From Candidatus Thorarchaeota archaeon (GTDB lineage: Archaea; Asgardarchaeota; Thorarchaeia; Thorarchaeales; Thorarchaeaceae): a stretch of 34,526 nucleotides of DNA. The stretch's first letter is position 1; each line of letters starts with the position of its first letter. A model generated the notes under the pieces. The model saw only the letters and a program-made list of their open reading frames with translations. It made no database searches and was not told the DNA's origin. The position numbers and the translations under genes are program-made. Below, piece after piece: positions 1-8,577 of the stretch. The DNA lies in NCBI GenBank assembly GCA_016839605.1, contig JAEOTX010000248.1, positions 1 through 34,526 of the forward strand, given 5' to 3'.

Positions 1-258
1 AGAAAGGACGTTGGCACATGGACACCAACTGAGATGATGGCTATTGCCTACAGGACATTCTGCCAAGGAACAAAGGTCTGTGCAGAGATAGCTATGATGG
101 CTGCTGATGCGGGCCTGGTGAAGGTTGATGAGGATATTGTCTGTATCGCAGGCACGGGATTTGGAGCTGACACTGCATGGCTTGTCACTCCAGCAAACAC
201 CAACAGATTCCCAGAATTAAAGATGAAAGCATGTATCTGTAAACCGCTCAAGTTCTAG
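1..258 (+). CDS. Pyruvate kinase C-terminal (alpha/beta) domain-like protein, 3' partial (5' end outside window)
   Basis: Frame open from base 1 ([40 protein letters not shown]...[38 protein letters not shown]). The '[18 protein letters not shown]' pattern resembles the stand-alone PK_C-like family. Confidence 0.6.
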   Translation, partial: RKDVGTWTPTEMMAIAYRTFCQGTKVCAEIAMMAADAGLVKVDEDIVCIAGTGFGADTAWLVTPANTNRFPELKMKACICKPLKF

Positions 259-1292
259 TCGAAAACGTCCTCAAACCGCTTGAGGTACTCCTTCTGTTCT
301 TTCGAGAGCTTCTTTGGAATCCCAATCGAAACTCTCACTAACTGATCGCCTAGGCGGCCCTCCTCAGTCTGGACACCCTTTCCTTTCATTCTGAGTACAC
401 TGCCGCCTTTAGTGCCCTTTTTGATCTTCATCTTGCTAGAGCCACGCATTGTTGGGACATCCATTTCTCCGCCTAAAACGGCAAGCGAGAAGGGAATCTC
501 CATTTCCATGTAGACATGTAATCCCCTTCTGACGAATACATCGTGAGGTTCGACAGCAAACATCAGAATGAGGTCCCCATGAGGACCACCTCTTCGTCCA
601 GCACTACCTCCGCCCTGGATTCTTATACCCTGGCCATCTTCGACGCCAGGAGGGACAGGAATTTTGATCTCTCGCCGGTCTTTTTGAAGTCCAGAGCCGC
701 GACATTCAGAGCATGGAGCATCGATAACCTCTCCTTGACCACCGCAAGAAGGACAAGTTTGAGAAACAGTCATGAATCCGCCCATAGAACGCATAACCTG
801 TCCTTGGCCTCTACATGTAGGACACGATCTAGGAGTAGATCCTGGTTTCGCTCCGCTGCCCTTACAAGTTTCACAGTGCATTTTTCTGTTGAATGCAATT
901 TCCTTCTCAACCCCGAAGAATGCCTCCTCGAATGTGAGTGGGATCGTCATCCTAAGAGTTTGTCCCGCAGGAGGACCTGCTCTGCCGCGTCTGCCCATCC
1001 CACCGCCAAAGCCAAAACCTCTGAAAAGGTCACCAAAGATATCGCCGAAGCCACCCATGTCGATTCCTTGAAAATCAGCAGTTCCATACCTGTCGTAGTT
1101 TGCTCTCTTTTCTTGATCGCTTAGGACTTCATAGGCTTCGTTGATACCTTTCAGGATATTCTCTGCTTCATCGTTTCCAGGATTACGATCAGGATGATAC
1201 TTTTTGGCTAATCTACGATATGCTTTCTTGATTTCCTCTTGAGTTGCGCTTCTGCCCACACCAAGGCGTTCGTAGAAGTCATCTGAGGCCAA
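255..1292 (-). CDS. dnaJ: Molecular chaperone DnaJ (Hsp40)
   Basis: N-terminal J domain with HPD (AKKYHPDRN), Gly-rich region, four CxxCxGxG zinc motifs ([32 protein letters not shown]). TTG start. Confidence 0.96.
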   Translation of the reverse strand: MASDDFYERLGVGRSATQEEIKKAYRRLAKKYHPDRNPGNDEAENILKGINEAYEVLSDQEKRANYDRYGTADFQGIDMGGFGDIFGDLFRGFGFGGGMGRRGRAGPPAGQTLRMTIPLTFEEAFFGVEKEIAFNRKMHCETCKGSGAKPGSTPRSCPTCRGQGQVMRSMGGFMTVSQTCPSCGGQGEVIDAPCSECRGSGLQKDRREIKIPVPPGVEDGQGIRIQGGGSAGRRGGPHGDLILMFAVEPHDVFVRRGLHVYMEMEIPFSLAVLGGEMDVPTMRGSSKMKIKKGTKGGSVLRMKGKGVQTEEGRLGDQLVRVSIGIPKKLSKEQKEYLKRFEDVFD

Positions 1293-1310
1293 GCAATACC
1301 ACCCATTGAT

Positions 1311-3167
1311 TTAATCGAGATCTTCGAAGTCCACATCGACGACGTCTTCATCATCATTGCTGGAATCAGAAGGCTCACCCTCTGGCTGCTGACTAAAAGC
1401 AGCTCCCATCTGGCTCGGATCAAATCCAGCACCTGGTCCTTGCTGCCCATAGACCTTCTCGGAAATCTTATGCACTGTCTGTTGCACATCCTCTGTACCA
1501 GACTTCATCTTATCATAATCCTCTGCTTCGATAGCTTTCTTGAGTTCAGCTGATTTAGATTCGAGTTCCTTCTTTAGATCATCCGGAACCTTATCTCCAA
1601 GGTCCTTCACCAGCTTCTCTCCCTGCCAGATAATCTGATCCGCTGCATTCAGTGTGTCCGCCTGAGACTTTCGTTTTGCATCCTCTTCAGCATATTCCTC
1701 AGCCTCCTTTACCATGCGGTCGACATCATTATCAGACAGATTTGTCGTAGCAGTAATTTCTATTGACTGCTCGTTGCCAGTTGCCAAGTCCTTTGCTGTG
1801 ACCTGTGCAATTCCATCGGCGTTGATATCAAAGGTCACCTCAATCTGGGGAACACCGCGTGGCGCTGGCGGAATGCCCACAAGCTGGAATCGACCAAGTG
1901 TCATGTTATCCTTCGACATAGGACGCTCACCTTGTGTGACATGAATATCAACTGCAGGCTGATTGTCTGCAGCAGTCGTAAACTTCTTGCTCTTTCGTGT
2001 AGGAATCGTAGTGTTCCGCTCTATGAGAGGAGTTGCGACTCCCGGGTATGTCTCAATACTCAGGGTGAGCGGAGTGACATCTAGCAAGAGAATGTCAGTC
2101 TCACCAGCGATGACTCCTGCTTGAGCTCCAGCTCCTAAAGCAACTACTTCGTCTGGATTGATGCTCTTGTCGCCCTCCTTTCCGAACATTGCTCGTACGG
2201 TCTCCTGAATCATAGGCATTCTCGTAGCTCCGCCTACAAGCAGAATCTTATTGATTTGCTCAGCTTCCATCTTTGAGTCTGTCAATGCCTGGCGAAGAGG
2301 GCCTAATGTGGCTTGGACGAGGTCATCGGTCATTTTCTCAAATTGAGACCTAGTTATCTCAATGTCAATGTGCTTTGGTCCAGTCTGATCAGCTGTGACA
2401 TATGGTAAGTTGATTGTCGTCTTCGTGACTGTGGAGAGCTCTATCTTTGCTTGCTCTGCGGCGTCTCTGATTCTCTGCATGGCTGACAAATCTTTTGTGA
2501 TATCCATTCCTGTGGACTTGTTGAAATCCTCTACGACCCAATCGATCACTCTCTTGTCCCAGTCATCCCCACCCAGCTGAGTGTTGCCACTCGTAGAGAG
2601 AACTTTGTAGACATCCTCTCCAATGTCCAGAATAGACACATCAAAAGTACCTCCTCCGAGATCGTAGACAAGTATCTTGAGCTCCTGTCCCTTATCCAGA
2701 TTATAGGCAAGTGCTGATGCAGTTGGCTCATTCACGATACGAAGAACTTCTAGGCCCGCAATCCTCCCTGCATCCTTAGTGGCTTGTCTCTGGCTGTCGT
2801 TGAAATAAGCTGGAACTGTAATCACAGCTTGCTGAATGGATTGACCGAGAAATGCCTCTGCGTCCTTCTTCATTTTTGTGAGAATCATGGCTGATATTTC
2901 TTGAGGAGAATAATCCTTGTCATCAATCGTGACCTTGTAGTCCTGTCCCATTTTCCGCTTGATTGACCTCACTGTACGTTCCGGCATTGATACTGCCTGA
3001 CGTTTGGCCAACTCGCCTACCACAATCTCACCCTTGGGTGTGATTCCCACAACAGAGGGAGTCAATCGGCCCCCTTCTGCATTTGGAATGATTGTGGGCT
3101 TTCCTCCTTCCATGTACGCAATTCCACTATTAGTAGTTCCAAGATCAATTCCAACGACTTTCGCCAT
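1311..3167 (-). CDS. dnaK: Molecular chaperone DnaK (Hsp70)
   Basis: [36 protein letters not shown], acidic C-terminus; full length 618 aa. Confidence 0.98.
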   Translation of the reverse strand: MAKVVGIDLGTTNSGIAYMEGGKPTIIPNAEGGRLTPSVVGITPKGEIVVGELAKRQAVSMPERTVRSIKRKMGQDYKVTIDDKDYSPQEISAMILTKMKKDAEAFLGQSIQQAVITVPAYFNDSQRQATKDAGRIAGLEVLRIVNEPTASALAYNLDKGQELKILVYDLGGGTFDVSILDIGEDVYKVLSTSGNTQLGGDDWDKRVIDWVVEDFNKSTGMDITKDLSAMQRIRDAAEQAKIELSTVTKTTINLPYVTADQTGPKHIDIEITRSQFEKMTDDLVQATLGPLRQALTDSKMEAEQINKILLVGGATRMPMIQETVRAMFGKEGDKSINPDEVVALGAGAQAGVIAGETDILLLDVTPLTLSIETYPGVATPLIERNTTIPTRKSKKFTTAADNQPAVDIHVTQGERPMSKDNMTLGRFQLVGIPPAPRGVPQIEVTFDINADGIAQVTAKDLATGNEQSIEITATTNLSDNDVDRMVKEAEEYAEEDAKRKSQADTLNAADQIIWQGEKLVKDLGDKVPDDLKKELESKSAELKKAIEAEDYDKMKSGTEDVQQTVHKISEKVYGQQGPGAGFDPSQMGAAFSQQPEGEPSDSSNDDEDVVDVDFEDLD

Positions 3168-3790
3168 TATTCATCACCGTTAACTTTTGATTTCTCATCA
3201 ACTGCATCATCTTGACCCTCCAAATCTGGAGGAAGTTCATGCCGGTTCACAACCACCAGTGCTGGCCGCAATACCTTCTCTTTTAGCATGTATCCTTTTT
3301 GGAATACATCTACAACGATACCATCAGGTTTGTCTATGTCGTTCTCAGTCCCTACCGCATGTTGGTAGTAGGGATCAAAGGGTATTCCCAAGGAATCTTT
3401 GGGTTGGACACCCTCTCGTTCAAGTAGATTCTTGACTTGCTTTTCTATTGCACCCACACCTTTTTTCGCAGCTCCCGGATCCTTCGAGAAATCTACCTCG
3501 AGTGCTCGTTCAAGGTTATCATAGACTTCTAAGACTTTCAGGAGTATTCCTTCAGATGCAAATCGTGCAGCATCTGTGAAACGGCTCTCCATTCGCTTGC
3601 GATAATTATCAAATTCAGCCTGCAATCGCTGGAATCGGTCGAAGAGCTCTTTTGATTTTAGCTCCGCTACCTCAATATCATTTTCTTCAGACCAGGGGAC
3701 GAGTTCGAAGTCATCTTCCTCATCCTCAGTGGTCAAATCGACCTCAATTGATTCATCTTCTCGCTTGTCCTGCATTCTTCGCAGTTCCAC
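3167..3790 (-). CDS. grpE: Nucleotide exchange factor GrpE
   Basis: Coiled coil followed by FDNYRKRME...[24 protein letters not shown]...[12 protein letters not shown]...[17 protein letters not shown]. Start is GTG at 3790 or ATG at 3775. The stop overlaps the dnaK start by 1 nt (TAATG). Confidence 0.93.
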   Translation of the reverse strand: MELRRMQDKREDESIEVDLTTEDEEDDFELVPWSEENDIEVAELKSKELFDRFQRLQAEFDNYRKRMESRFTDAARFASEGILLKVLEVYDNLERALEVDFSKDPGAAKKGVGAIEKQVKNLLEREGVQPKDSLGIPFDPYYQHAVGTENDIDKPDGIVVDVFQKGYMLKEKVLRPALVVVNRHELPPDLEGQDDAVDEKSKVNGDE

Positions 3791-3844
3791 CTATCAATTG
3801 CTAGTTCTTCAAGGCAAACAGATGCTTGTGGGGTTAGAAACCTT

Positions 3845-3960
3845 GAGGGAATAGCAAGAAATGTATATCCCTCACCCCGGCTGACGGCGATTTTTAAGCT
3901 TATGAAGAAAAACCTTTCGAACTGACCGAAAACGCCTTTTAGGCCAAGCGTTTGATGAAA
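3845..3960. promoter_or_regulatory. Divergent grpE/sir2 intergenic region with candidate TATA elements and an inverted repeat
   Basis: GCGATTTTTAA at 3887-3897 oriented toward sir2; GATATACAT-like element around 3856-3866 oriented toward grpE; inverted repeat AAACGC-GCCTTTTAGGC-type-GCGTTT at 3930-3953. Confidence 0.4.
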
Positions 3961-3965
3961 CTACT

Positions 3966-4712
3966 ATGGTAAGCCAAGAGGACCTCGCGCTAGCGGTGGA
4001 TATCATCAGGAAATCTAAACGTATTGTAGCACTCACTGGAGCAGGAATCAGTGTTGACTCAGGCATCCCCGATTTTCGGTCAGAAGGGGGACTTTGGGAA
4101 AGATATGATCCTCACGAATATGCAACCTATGATTCTTTCCTAATTAATCCAGAAAAGTTCTGGCAGATGGGGCAAGAACTTGCGGAGGTCATTCTAGAAG
4201 CTGAGCCTAATCCAGCCCATAAGGGGCTTGCGAAACTCGAAGAATCTGGCAAGCTTATTGGTATCATTACACAGAACATCGACAACTTGCACCAGTCAGC
4301 AGGAAGCAAGAAAGTCATAGAGATGCATGGCAATTATCTTAGAGCCTATTGCATGAACTGTGCAATGCAATACATTGGAGAGGACATTCATCGACGTGTA
4401 GTGGAGGGTGAGATTCCGCCAATATGTGACCAATGTGGTGGAGTCTTGAAGTCTGAAGCTATTCTATTTGGAGAGCCCCTTCCTGAGAAGCCTATGGAGG
4501 AGGCAGTAGAGATGTGCCGGTCTGCCGACCTGCTGCTAATCATTGGCTCGAGTTTGACTATATATCCGGTTGCATTCCTTCCGCAACTAGCCAAGGATGC
4601 AGGTGCAAAGATCATAATCGTCAATCTAACAGGAACAAATAGAAACAACATTGCCGATTTAGTCCTTCAAGGTAGGTCCTCTGATATTATTCCGAAGATT
4701 ACTAATCTCTAG
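3966..4712 (+). CDS. NAD-dependent protein deacylase, Sir2 family
   Basis: LTGAGISVDSGIPDFRS, TQNIDNLHQSAG, catalytic HG (EMHGNY), zinc cysteines CMNC...CDQC, GSSLTIYPV. Confidence 0.96.
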   Translation: MVSQEDLALAVDIIRKSKRIVALTGAGISVDSGIPDFRSEGGLWERYDPHEYATYDSFLINPEKFWQMGQELAEVILEAEPNPAHKGLAKLEESGKLIGIITQNIDNLHQSAGSKKVIEMHGNYLRAYCMNCAMQYIGEDIHRRVVEGEIPPICDQCGGVLKSEAILFGEPLPEKPMEEAVEMCRSADLLLIIGSSLTIYPVAFLPQLAKDAGAKIIIVNLTGTNRNNIADLVLQGRSSDIIPKITNL

Positions 4713-5047
4713 ACTGGTGGAAAAGCCAGATAGGAGTAGGCGCCAAGCAAGCCCGGCAGAATGATCACTGAGAGGAATATCACTATCATACCTAGAATGT
4801 GTTGGTTGCGATCCATTAGCCAGAGGCCAAGATACGAGTAACCATAGGCGATAACACATGCAGAAAAGCCTAACACGATTGTGGAGAGTAGTGGAATAGC
4901 TATAGCCAAAAAGCCACCCACGGTGGTCCAGAGGATACCAATATTGAGTATCACGAAAAATCCTCTGACTGCTAGATAGACGATTATTGCGACAAACAGA
5001 CCGATCTGTGAGAACGTCAGACGAGCAGAAAGGATAGGCGCATTCAT
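4709..5047 (-). CDS. Small multi-pass membrane protein (112 aa)
   Basis: Three hydrophobic segments. Stop codon overlaps the sir2 stop (CTAG 4709-4712). Confidence 0.7.
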   Translation of the reverse strand: MNAPILSARLTFSQIGLFVAIIVYLAVRGFFVILNIGILWTTVGGFLAIAIPLLSTIVLGFSACVIAYGYSYLGLWLMDRNQHILGMIVIFLSVIILPGLLGAYSYLAFPPV

Positions 5048-5122
5048 TGTGATTCAGATTTCTAGCAAATTGACTGGCAAATAGCCTTTTCTCCTAGATG
5101 CGAATTCCTTAAACGAGGGTGC

Positions 5123-6115
5123 ATGTCCAGACAGCTCACTTTGAAAACGAACATTCCTTGGAAGATTGCGAGTTTAGGACAGTTGTCTATTCTATTGGAG
5201 GTCAGTTCTCCTAAGCCAGGAAATGTGAGTAGACTCCGAAGATTCTCAGACACGGGATATAGGCATTTTCTGGCCAGCGCTTCACTTGCATCAAGAGGCT
5301 TGCACATAGCAGCTTCAAGAGGGCAGGAGCTTGCGGAGGGACATATCAGTCCGGAGGATGTTAAGATCGGGAGTATTATTTACGAGTGTTCGAGGGATGT
5401 CTTTTCGGGCCTAAATCAGAGGAATACGATTTTCGGGACCGTTCTTCTCTATGTGCCACTCGTCATAGCAGCTGGTGCAAATATCGTTGGCTCGAAGAGG
5501 TTCGTGCCTAGTGATATGAGCCACTGGATCAAAAGAATCTTGGACAACACGACGAGCGAAGATACCGTAGACCTATACCGAGCTTTCCATCTGATACATC
5601 CCGGGGGACAATTGAATAAAGCAGATGCCACATGGACTGAGCTCCATGATAGGTTTGACATCGAAAATCCACGTGTGTTTGACAACATCAGAGAGGACAA
5701 CATGACGCTACACGAGCTATTCAAGATGTCAGCAGAGGTGGATCCAATTTCCCGAGAATGGTCCGAGTACTATCAAGATATTCTCGGCATGGTATTCCCA
5801 TATCTAGATGAAGTCGCAAAGAGTCTTGAAGACCTCGAAGAAGGCATTGTTAGGACATTCATTTGGCAGCTATCGCGATATCATGATGGCCTTATTCTGA
5901 AGAAAGCAGGTATGAAGCGAGCTGAAGAGGTTCGAACTCTCGCTGAAAAAATCGTTAGTAACGGAATGAATGGTAGAGAAACAGATGACCTGATGGATCA
6001 CCTTGACGATGAGCTGAGAAGAGAAGGGAATCTCCTAAATCCTGGTACAACAGCTGATTTCGTTTCAGCAGCAATTTTCTGCAAGCTTATTGCAATGGAA
6101 TATGGAACAACCTAG
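5123..6115 (+). CDS. CitG/MdcB-like (triphosphoribosyl-dephospho-CoA synthase family) protein
   Basis: N-terminal LEVSSPKPGNVSR...DTGYRHFLASA and C-terminal NLLNPGTTADFVSAAIFCKL match the family signature regions. Confidence 0.75.
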   Translation: MSRQLTLKTNIPWKIASLGQLSILLEVSSPKPGNVSRLRRFSDTGYRHFLASASLASRGLHIAASRGQELAEGHISPEDVKIGSIIYECSRDVFSGLNQRNTIFGTVLLYVPLVIAAGANIVGSKRFVPSDMSHWIKRILDNTTSEDTVDLYRAFHLIHPGGQLNKADATWTELHDRFDIENPRVFDNIREDNMTLHELFKMSAEVDPISREWSEYYQDILGMVFPYLDEVAKSLEDLEEGIVRTFIWQLSRYHDGLILKKAGMKRAEEVRTLAEKIVSNGMNGRETDDLMDHLDDELRREGNLLNPGTTADFVSAAIFCKLIAMEYGTT

Positions 6116-6297
6116 CCAAGAATTCCACTAAAGAGAATGGCAGCAAGAATAAACAGCAAAACCGCAGATGGCAGGGTCATTGCCTTGGCCTCTAGTCGTT
6201 TGACCTCACGCACCTCTTTGTTTGGGCCGAGCTGGTAGGAAATGATAAGGATAAGCCCCAAGATGACCAGCAAGGCTACAATTCCTTCGTGGGCCAT
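6112..6297 (-). CDS. Small membrane protein (61 aa, two predicted TM helices)
   Basis: MAHEGIVALLVILGLILIISYQL...LPSAVLLFILAAILFSGILG. Stop overlaps the CitG-like stop (CTAG 6112-6115). Confidence 0.6.
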   Translation of the reverse strand: MAHEGIVALLVILGLILIISYQLGPNKEVREVKRLEAKAMTLPSAVLLFILAAILFSGILG

Positions 6298-6406
6298 GTC
6301 AATCCATCCAAGTGGAAAATTCAGCGCCCACTATTAACTCTAATTGATGGTTCCTAATGACAGAGTATCTCGTCCTCATCAAATAGAGAGAAAGGGGGAC
6401 AGGGTC

Positions 6407-6673
6407 CTACATGAGAACCTGACGGAACACATGCTCGAATTTCATTCGGAGCTCTTTGGCTTTTTCCGCATTAGCCAGGTAGAGAGGCTGTCTCATATCC
6501 TGCAGATTCGGGATCTTTCTGCAGAGTTTTTGCCCCATCAGCTTACGCAGAGCAAAAGATACTGTCCTCGGCGCAAGATCGACTCGGGTGGAAATATCTT
6601 TAGGGGTCATTGGACCATCGTGAGTTAGTTTGTCTAAAACTATGATTGCACTTCTTGGTAACTCTAAGGACAT
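6407..6673 (-). CDS. Winged-helix transcriptional regulator (MarR/ArsR-like, 88 aa)
   Basis: AIIVLDKLTHDGPMTPKDISTRVDLAPRTVSFALRKLMGQKLCRKIPNLQDMRQPLYLAN is a wHTH pattern; GGTGGTG RBS-like sequence upstream. Confidence 0.75.
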   Translation of the reverse strand: MSLELPRSAIIVLDKLTHDGPMTPKDISTRVDLAPRTVSFALRKLMGQKLCRKIPNLQDMRQPLYLANAEKAKELRMKFEHVFRQVLM

Positions 6674-6906
6674 TGTTCACCACCAACCCTTTTGCGGGCT
6701 ATAGCCTTCCAAGACAATTATTCTCCGGCCGCAATATAAGAGAATAGGTCACAGCAGAGCGTTCCATTTTTGAGTAACTACTCCGCGACACTTCTAATCA
6801 GTTCTCACGAGATGACACTCATACTCATTGTGGTGGGAAAGTAGTATTCAAGTGGAGGATGCTCATAGCTGGAGTATCGCAGCAGCACGATACGGAGTAG
6901 CTCAAG

Positions 6907-7890
6907 TTGAAAGAGCGTGTATTCGTCACAAGAATGATACCAGATGAGGGCCTAAATCGGATAAGAGCAGAATTTGATGCAATTGTCTGGAATAAAGATG
7001 AACCACCATCAAAGGAAAAAATCATCAAGGGTGCTCAGGGCTGCGCAGGACTTGTTACACTCCTGTCAGATCCAATAGATGCCGAGCTTATGGACGCGCT
7101 GCCAGCTCTGAAGATTATCGCGCAATACGCCGTAGGTTATGACAACATCGACATCAAGAGCGCAACTGATAGAAGGATAGTTGTGACAAACACTCCGGGG
7201 ATTCTGACTGAAACAACTGCGGACCTAACATGGGCGCTTATTTTGTCAGCAAGTCGTCGCATTCCTGAGGCAGATAGATATGTGAGAGGGGGAGATTGGA
7301 AAGTGGCATGGGGACCAAAGACGCTACTGGGTAGAGATGCGTTTGGCTCAACTCTCGGAATCATAGGAATGGGTAGGATAGGCACTGCAGTTGCACACCG
7401 TGCGGTTGGTTTCTCCATGAGGATCCTCTACTATTCCAAGTCCAGAAAAGAGGAGATTGAAAAAGAGCTAAATGCAGAGAGAGCAAGCCTAGAAACGCTT
7501 CTCAGAGAGTCAGATATAGTTACCATCCATGTTCCCCTGACTGATGACACAAGGGGAATGATAGGAATTAATGAGCTAAGGATGATGAAACGCTCAGCTA
7601 TTCTGGTTAACACATCAAGAGGACCGGTCATTGATGAAGATGCTCTGATCCAGGCACTAGGGTCAGGATTAATTGCTGGAGCAGGCCTTGATGTTTTCAG
7701 AAAGGAACCAATTCCATCGGAAAGCGCATTGTTTGAACTAGAAAATGTTGTAATGTTGCCGCACATTGGGAGTGCAAGTGTGGATACACGTGCAAAGATG
7801 GCAGAGATGTGTGCCGCAAACTTGATTGCCACACTGCAAGGCAATACACCACCCAATATTGTCAATCCAGAGGTGAACGAGAATGAATGA
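6907..7890 (+). CDS. D-isomer-specific 2-hydroxyacid dehydrogenase (glyoxylate/hydroxypyruvate reductase-like)
   Basis: YAVGYDNID, GIIGMGRIGTAVA (Rossmann), VNTSRGPVIDEDALIQAL, GAGLDVF..EP, MLPHIGSAS. TTG start. Confidence 0.93.
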   Translation: MKERVFVTRMIPDEGLNRIRAEFDAIVWNKDEPPSKEKIIKGAQGCAGLVTLLSDPIDAELMDALPALKIIAQYAVGYDNIDIKSATDRRIVVTNTPGILTETTADLTWALILSASRRIPEADRYVRGGDWKVAWGPKTLLGRDAFGSTLGIIGMGRIGTAVAHRAVGFSMRILYYSKSRKEEIEKELNAERASLETLLRESDIVTIHVPLTDDTRGMIGINELRMMKRSAILVNTSRGPVIDEDALIQALGSGLIAGAGLDVFRKEPIPSESALFELENVVMLPHIGSASVDTRAKMAEMCAANLIATLQGNTPPNIVNPEVNENE

Positions 7891-8413
7891 AAGTTGCTTG
7901 GATACAGTGAAGAGCAGGTGCTCGATAAGGAAGTTTGGAAATACGGATATCAGCGAGGAGAATGTTAATGCTATACTAGAGGTGGGATTCAGTGCTCCAT
8001 CCGCCGGTAACAGGCAGCCGTGGCGCGTCGTGGTAGTTAGAAACAAGAACACCAAGTCAGCTCTCGCAGAGGCTGCGCTTAACCAGAAGTTCCTTGCCCA
8101 AGCACCGGTTGTCTTGGTGGTATGTGCAGTTCCGGAGGAATCCGCACAGAGGTATGGAGAGAGAGGCAAGACACTCTACGTCCTCCAAGACACAGCAGCC
8201 TTAACACAGAACCTTCTTCTCGCTGCTCACATGAAAGGTTATGGTGCCTGTTGGATAGGAGCATTTGATGAAAGCCTTGCAGCAAAGGCAATAGATGTTC
8301 CTGAAGGTATGAGGCCTGTTGTGATTATTCCAATTGGGTTCATAGATGGACCTGTACCAGAGAGACGACACCGTAGACCATTGACAGAAGTAGTGGTTTC
8401 CGAGAGATTCTAG
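7883..8413 (+). CDS. Nitroreductase family FMN oxidoreductase
   Basis: SRCSIRKF, SAPSAGNRQPWRVVVVRN, AALTQNLLLAAHMKGYGACWIGAF. Overlaps the 3' end of the upstream dehydrogenase by 8 nt. Confidence 0.92.
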   Translation: MNESCLDTVKSRCSIRKFGNTDISEENVNAILEVGFSAPSAGNRQPWRVVVVRNKNTKSALAEAALNQKFLAQAPVVLVVCAVPEESAQRYGERGKTLYVLQDTAALTQNLLLAAHMKGYGACWIGAFDESLAAKAIDVPEGMRPVVIIPIGFIDGPVPERRHRRPLTEVVVSERF

Positions 8414-8519
8414 TTGTCGACTTATCTATCCTCTATTGGTGGTTAAGCATCATCCCGCCTAGATCAGAACGGCGAGGGCATAACGACATTGAATAGAAAA
8501 CTCTCTGGGTTGCAGATTA

Positions 8520-8552
8520 CCAAAAAAAGGGGGTGTGGGGGCATAAGCCCCC
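8520..8552 (-). terminator. Intrinsic terminator-like hairpin downstream of the S8 protease gene
   Basis: Perfect palindrome GGGGGC-ATAA-GCCCCC (8537-8552). Read on the minus strand it is followed by ACACCCCC and TTTTTTT. Confidence 0.6.
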
Positions 8553-8577
8553 GTTAAGCTAAGTTGTATACCTTGGC

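Noticed and set aside
543-1124. 193-aa + strand ORF opposite dnaJ
   Set aside because: Antisense to the zinc-motif region of DnaJ; Ser/Arg-rich composition typical of a shadow frame.
1208-1489. 93-aa minus-strand ORF across the dnaK/dnaJ junction
   Set aside because: Overlaps the DnaK C-terminus in another frame; no motif, while dnaK and dnaJ have strong homology.
5062-5307. 81-aa minus-strand ORF opposite the CitG-like start
   Set aside because: Antisense shadow of the conserved CitG-like N-terminus.
6344-6628. 94-aa + strand ORF opposite the wHTH gene
   Set aside because: Mostly antisense to the winged-helix ORF, which has a better RBS and a recognisable fold pattern.
6674-6906. Possible tRNA or small RNA in the intergenic region
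   Set aside because: No cloverleaf, T-loop (GTTCRANNC) or CCA-proximal pairing could be assembled by eye.
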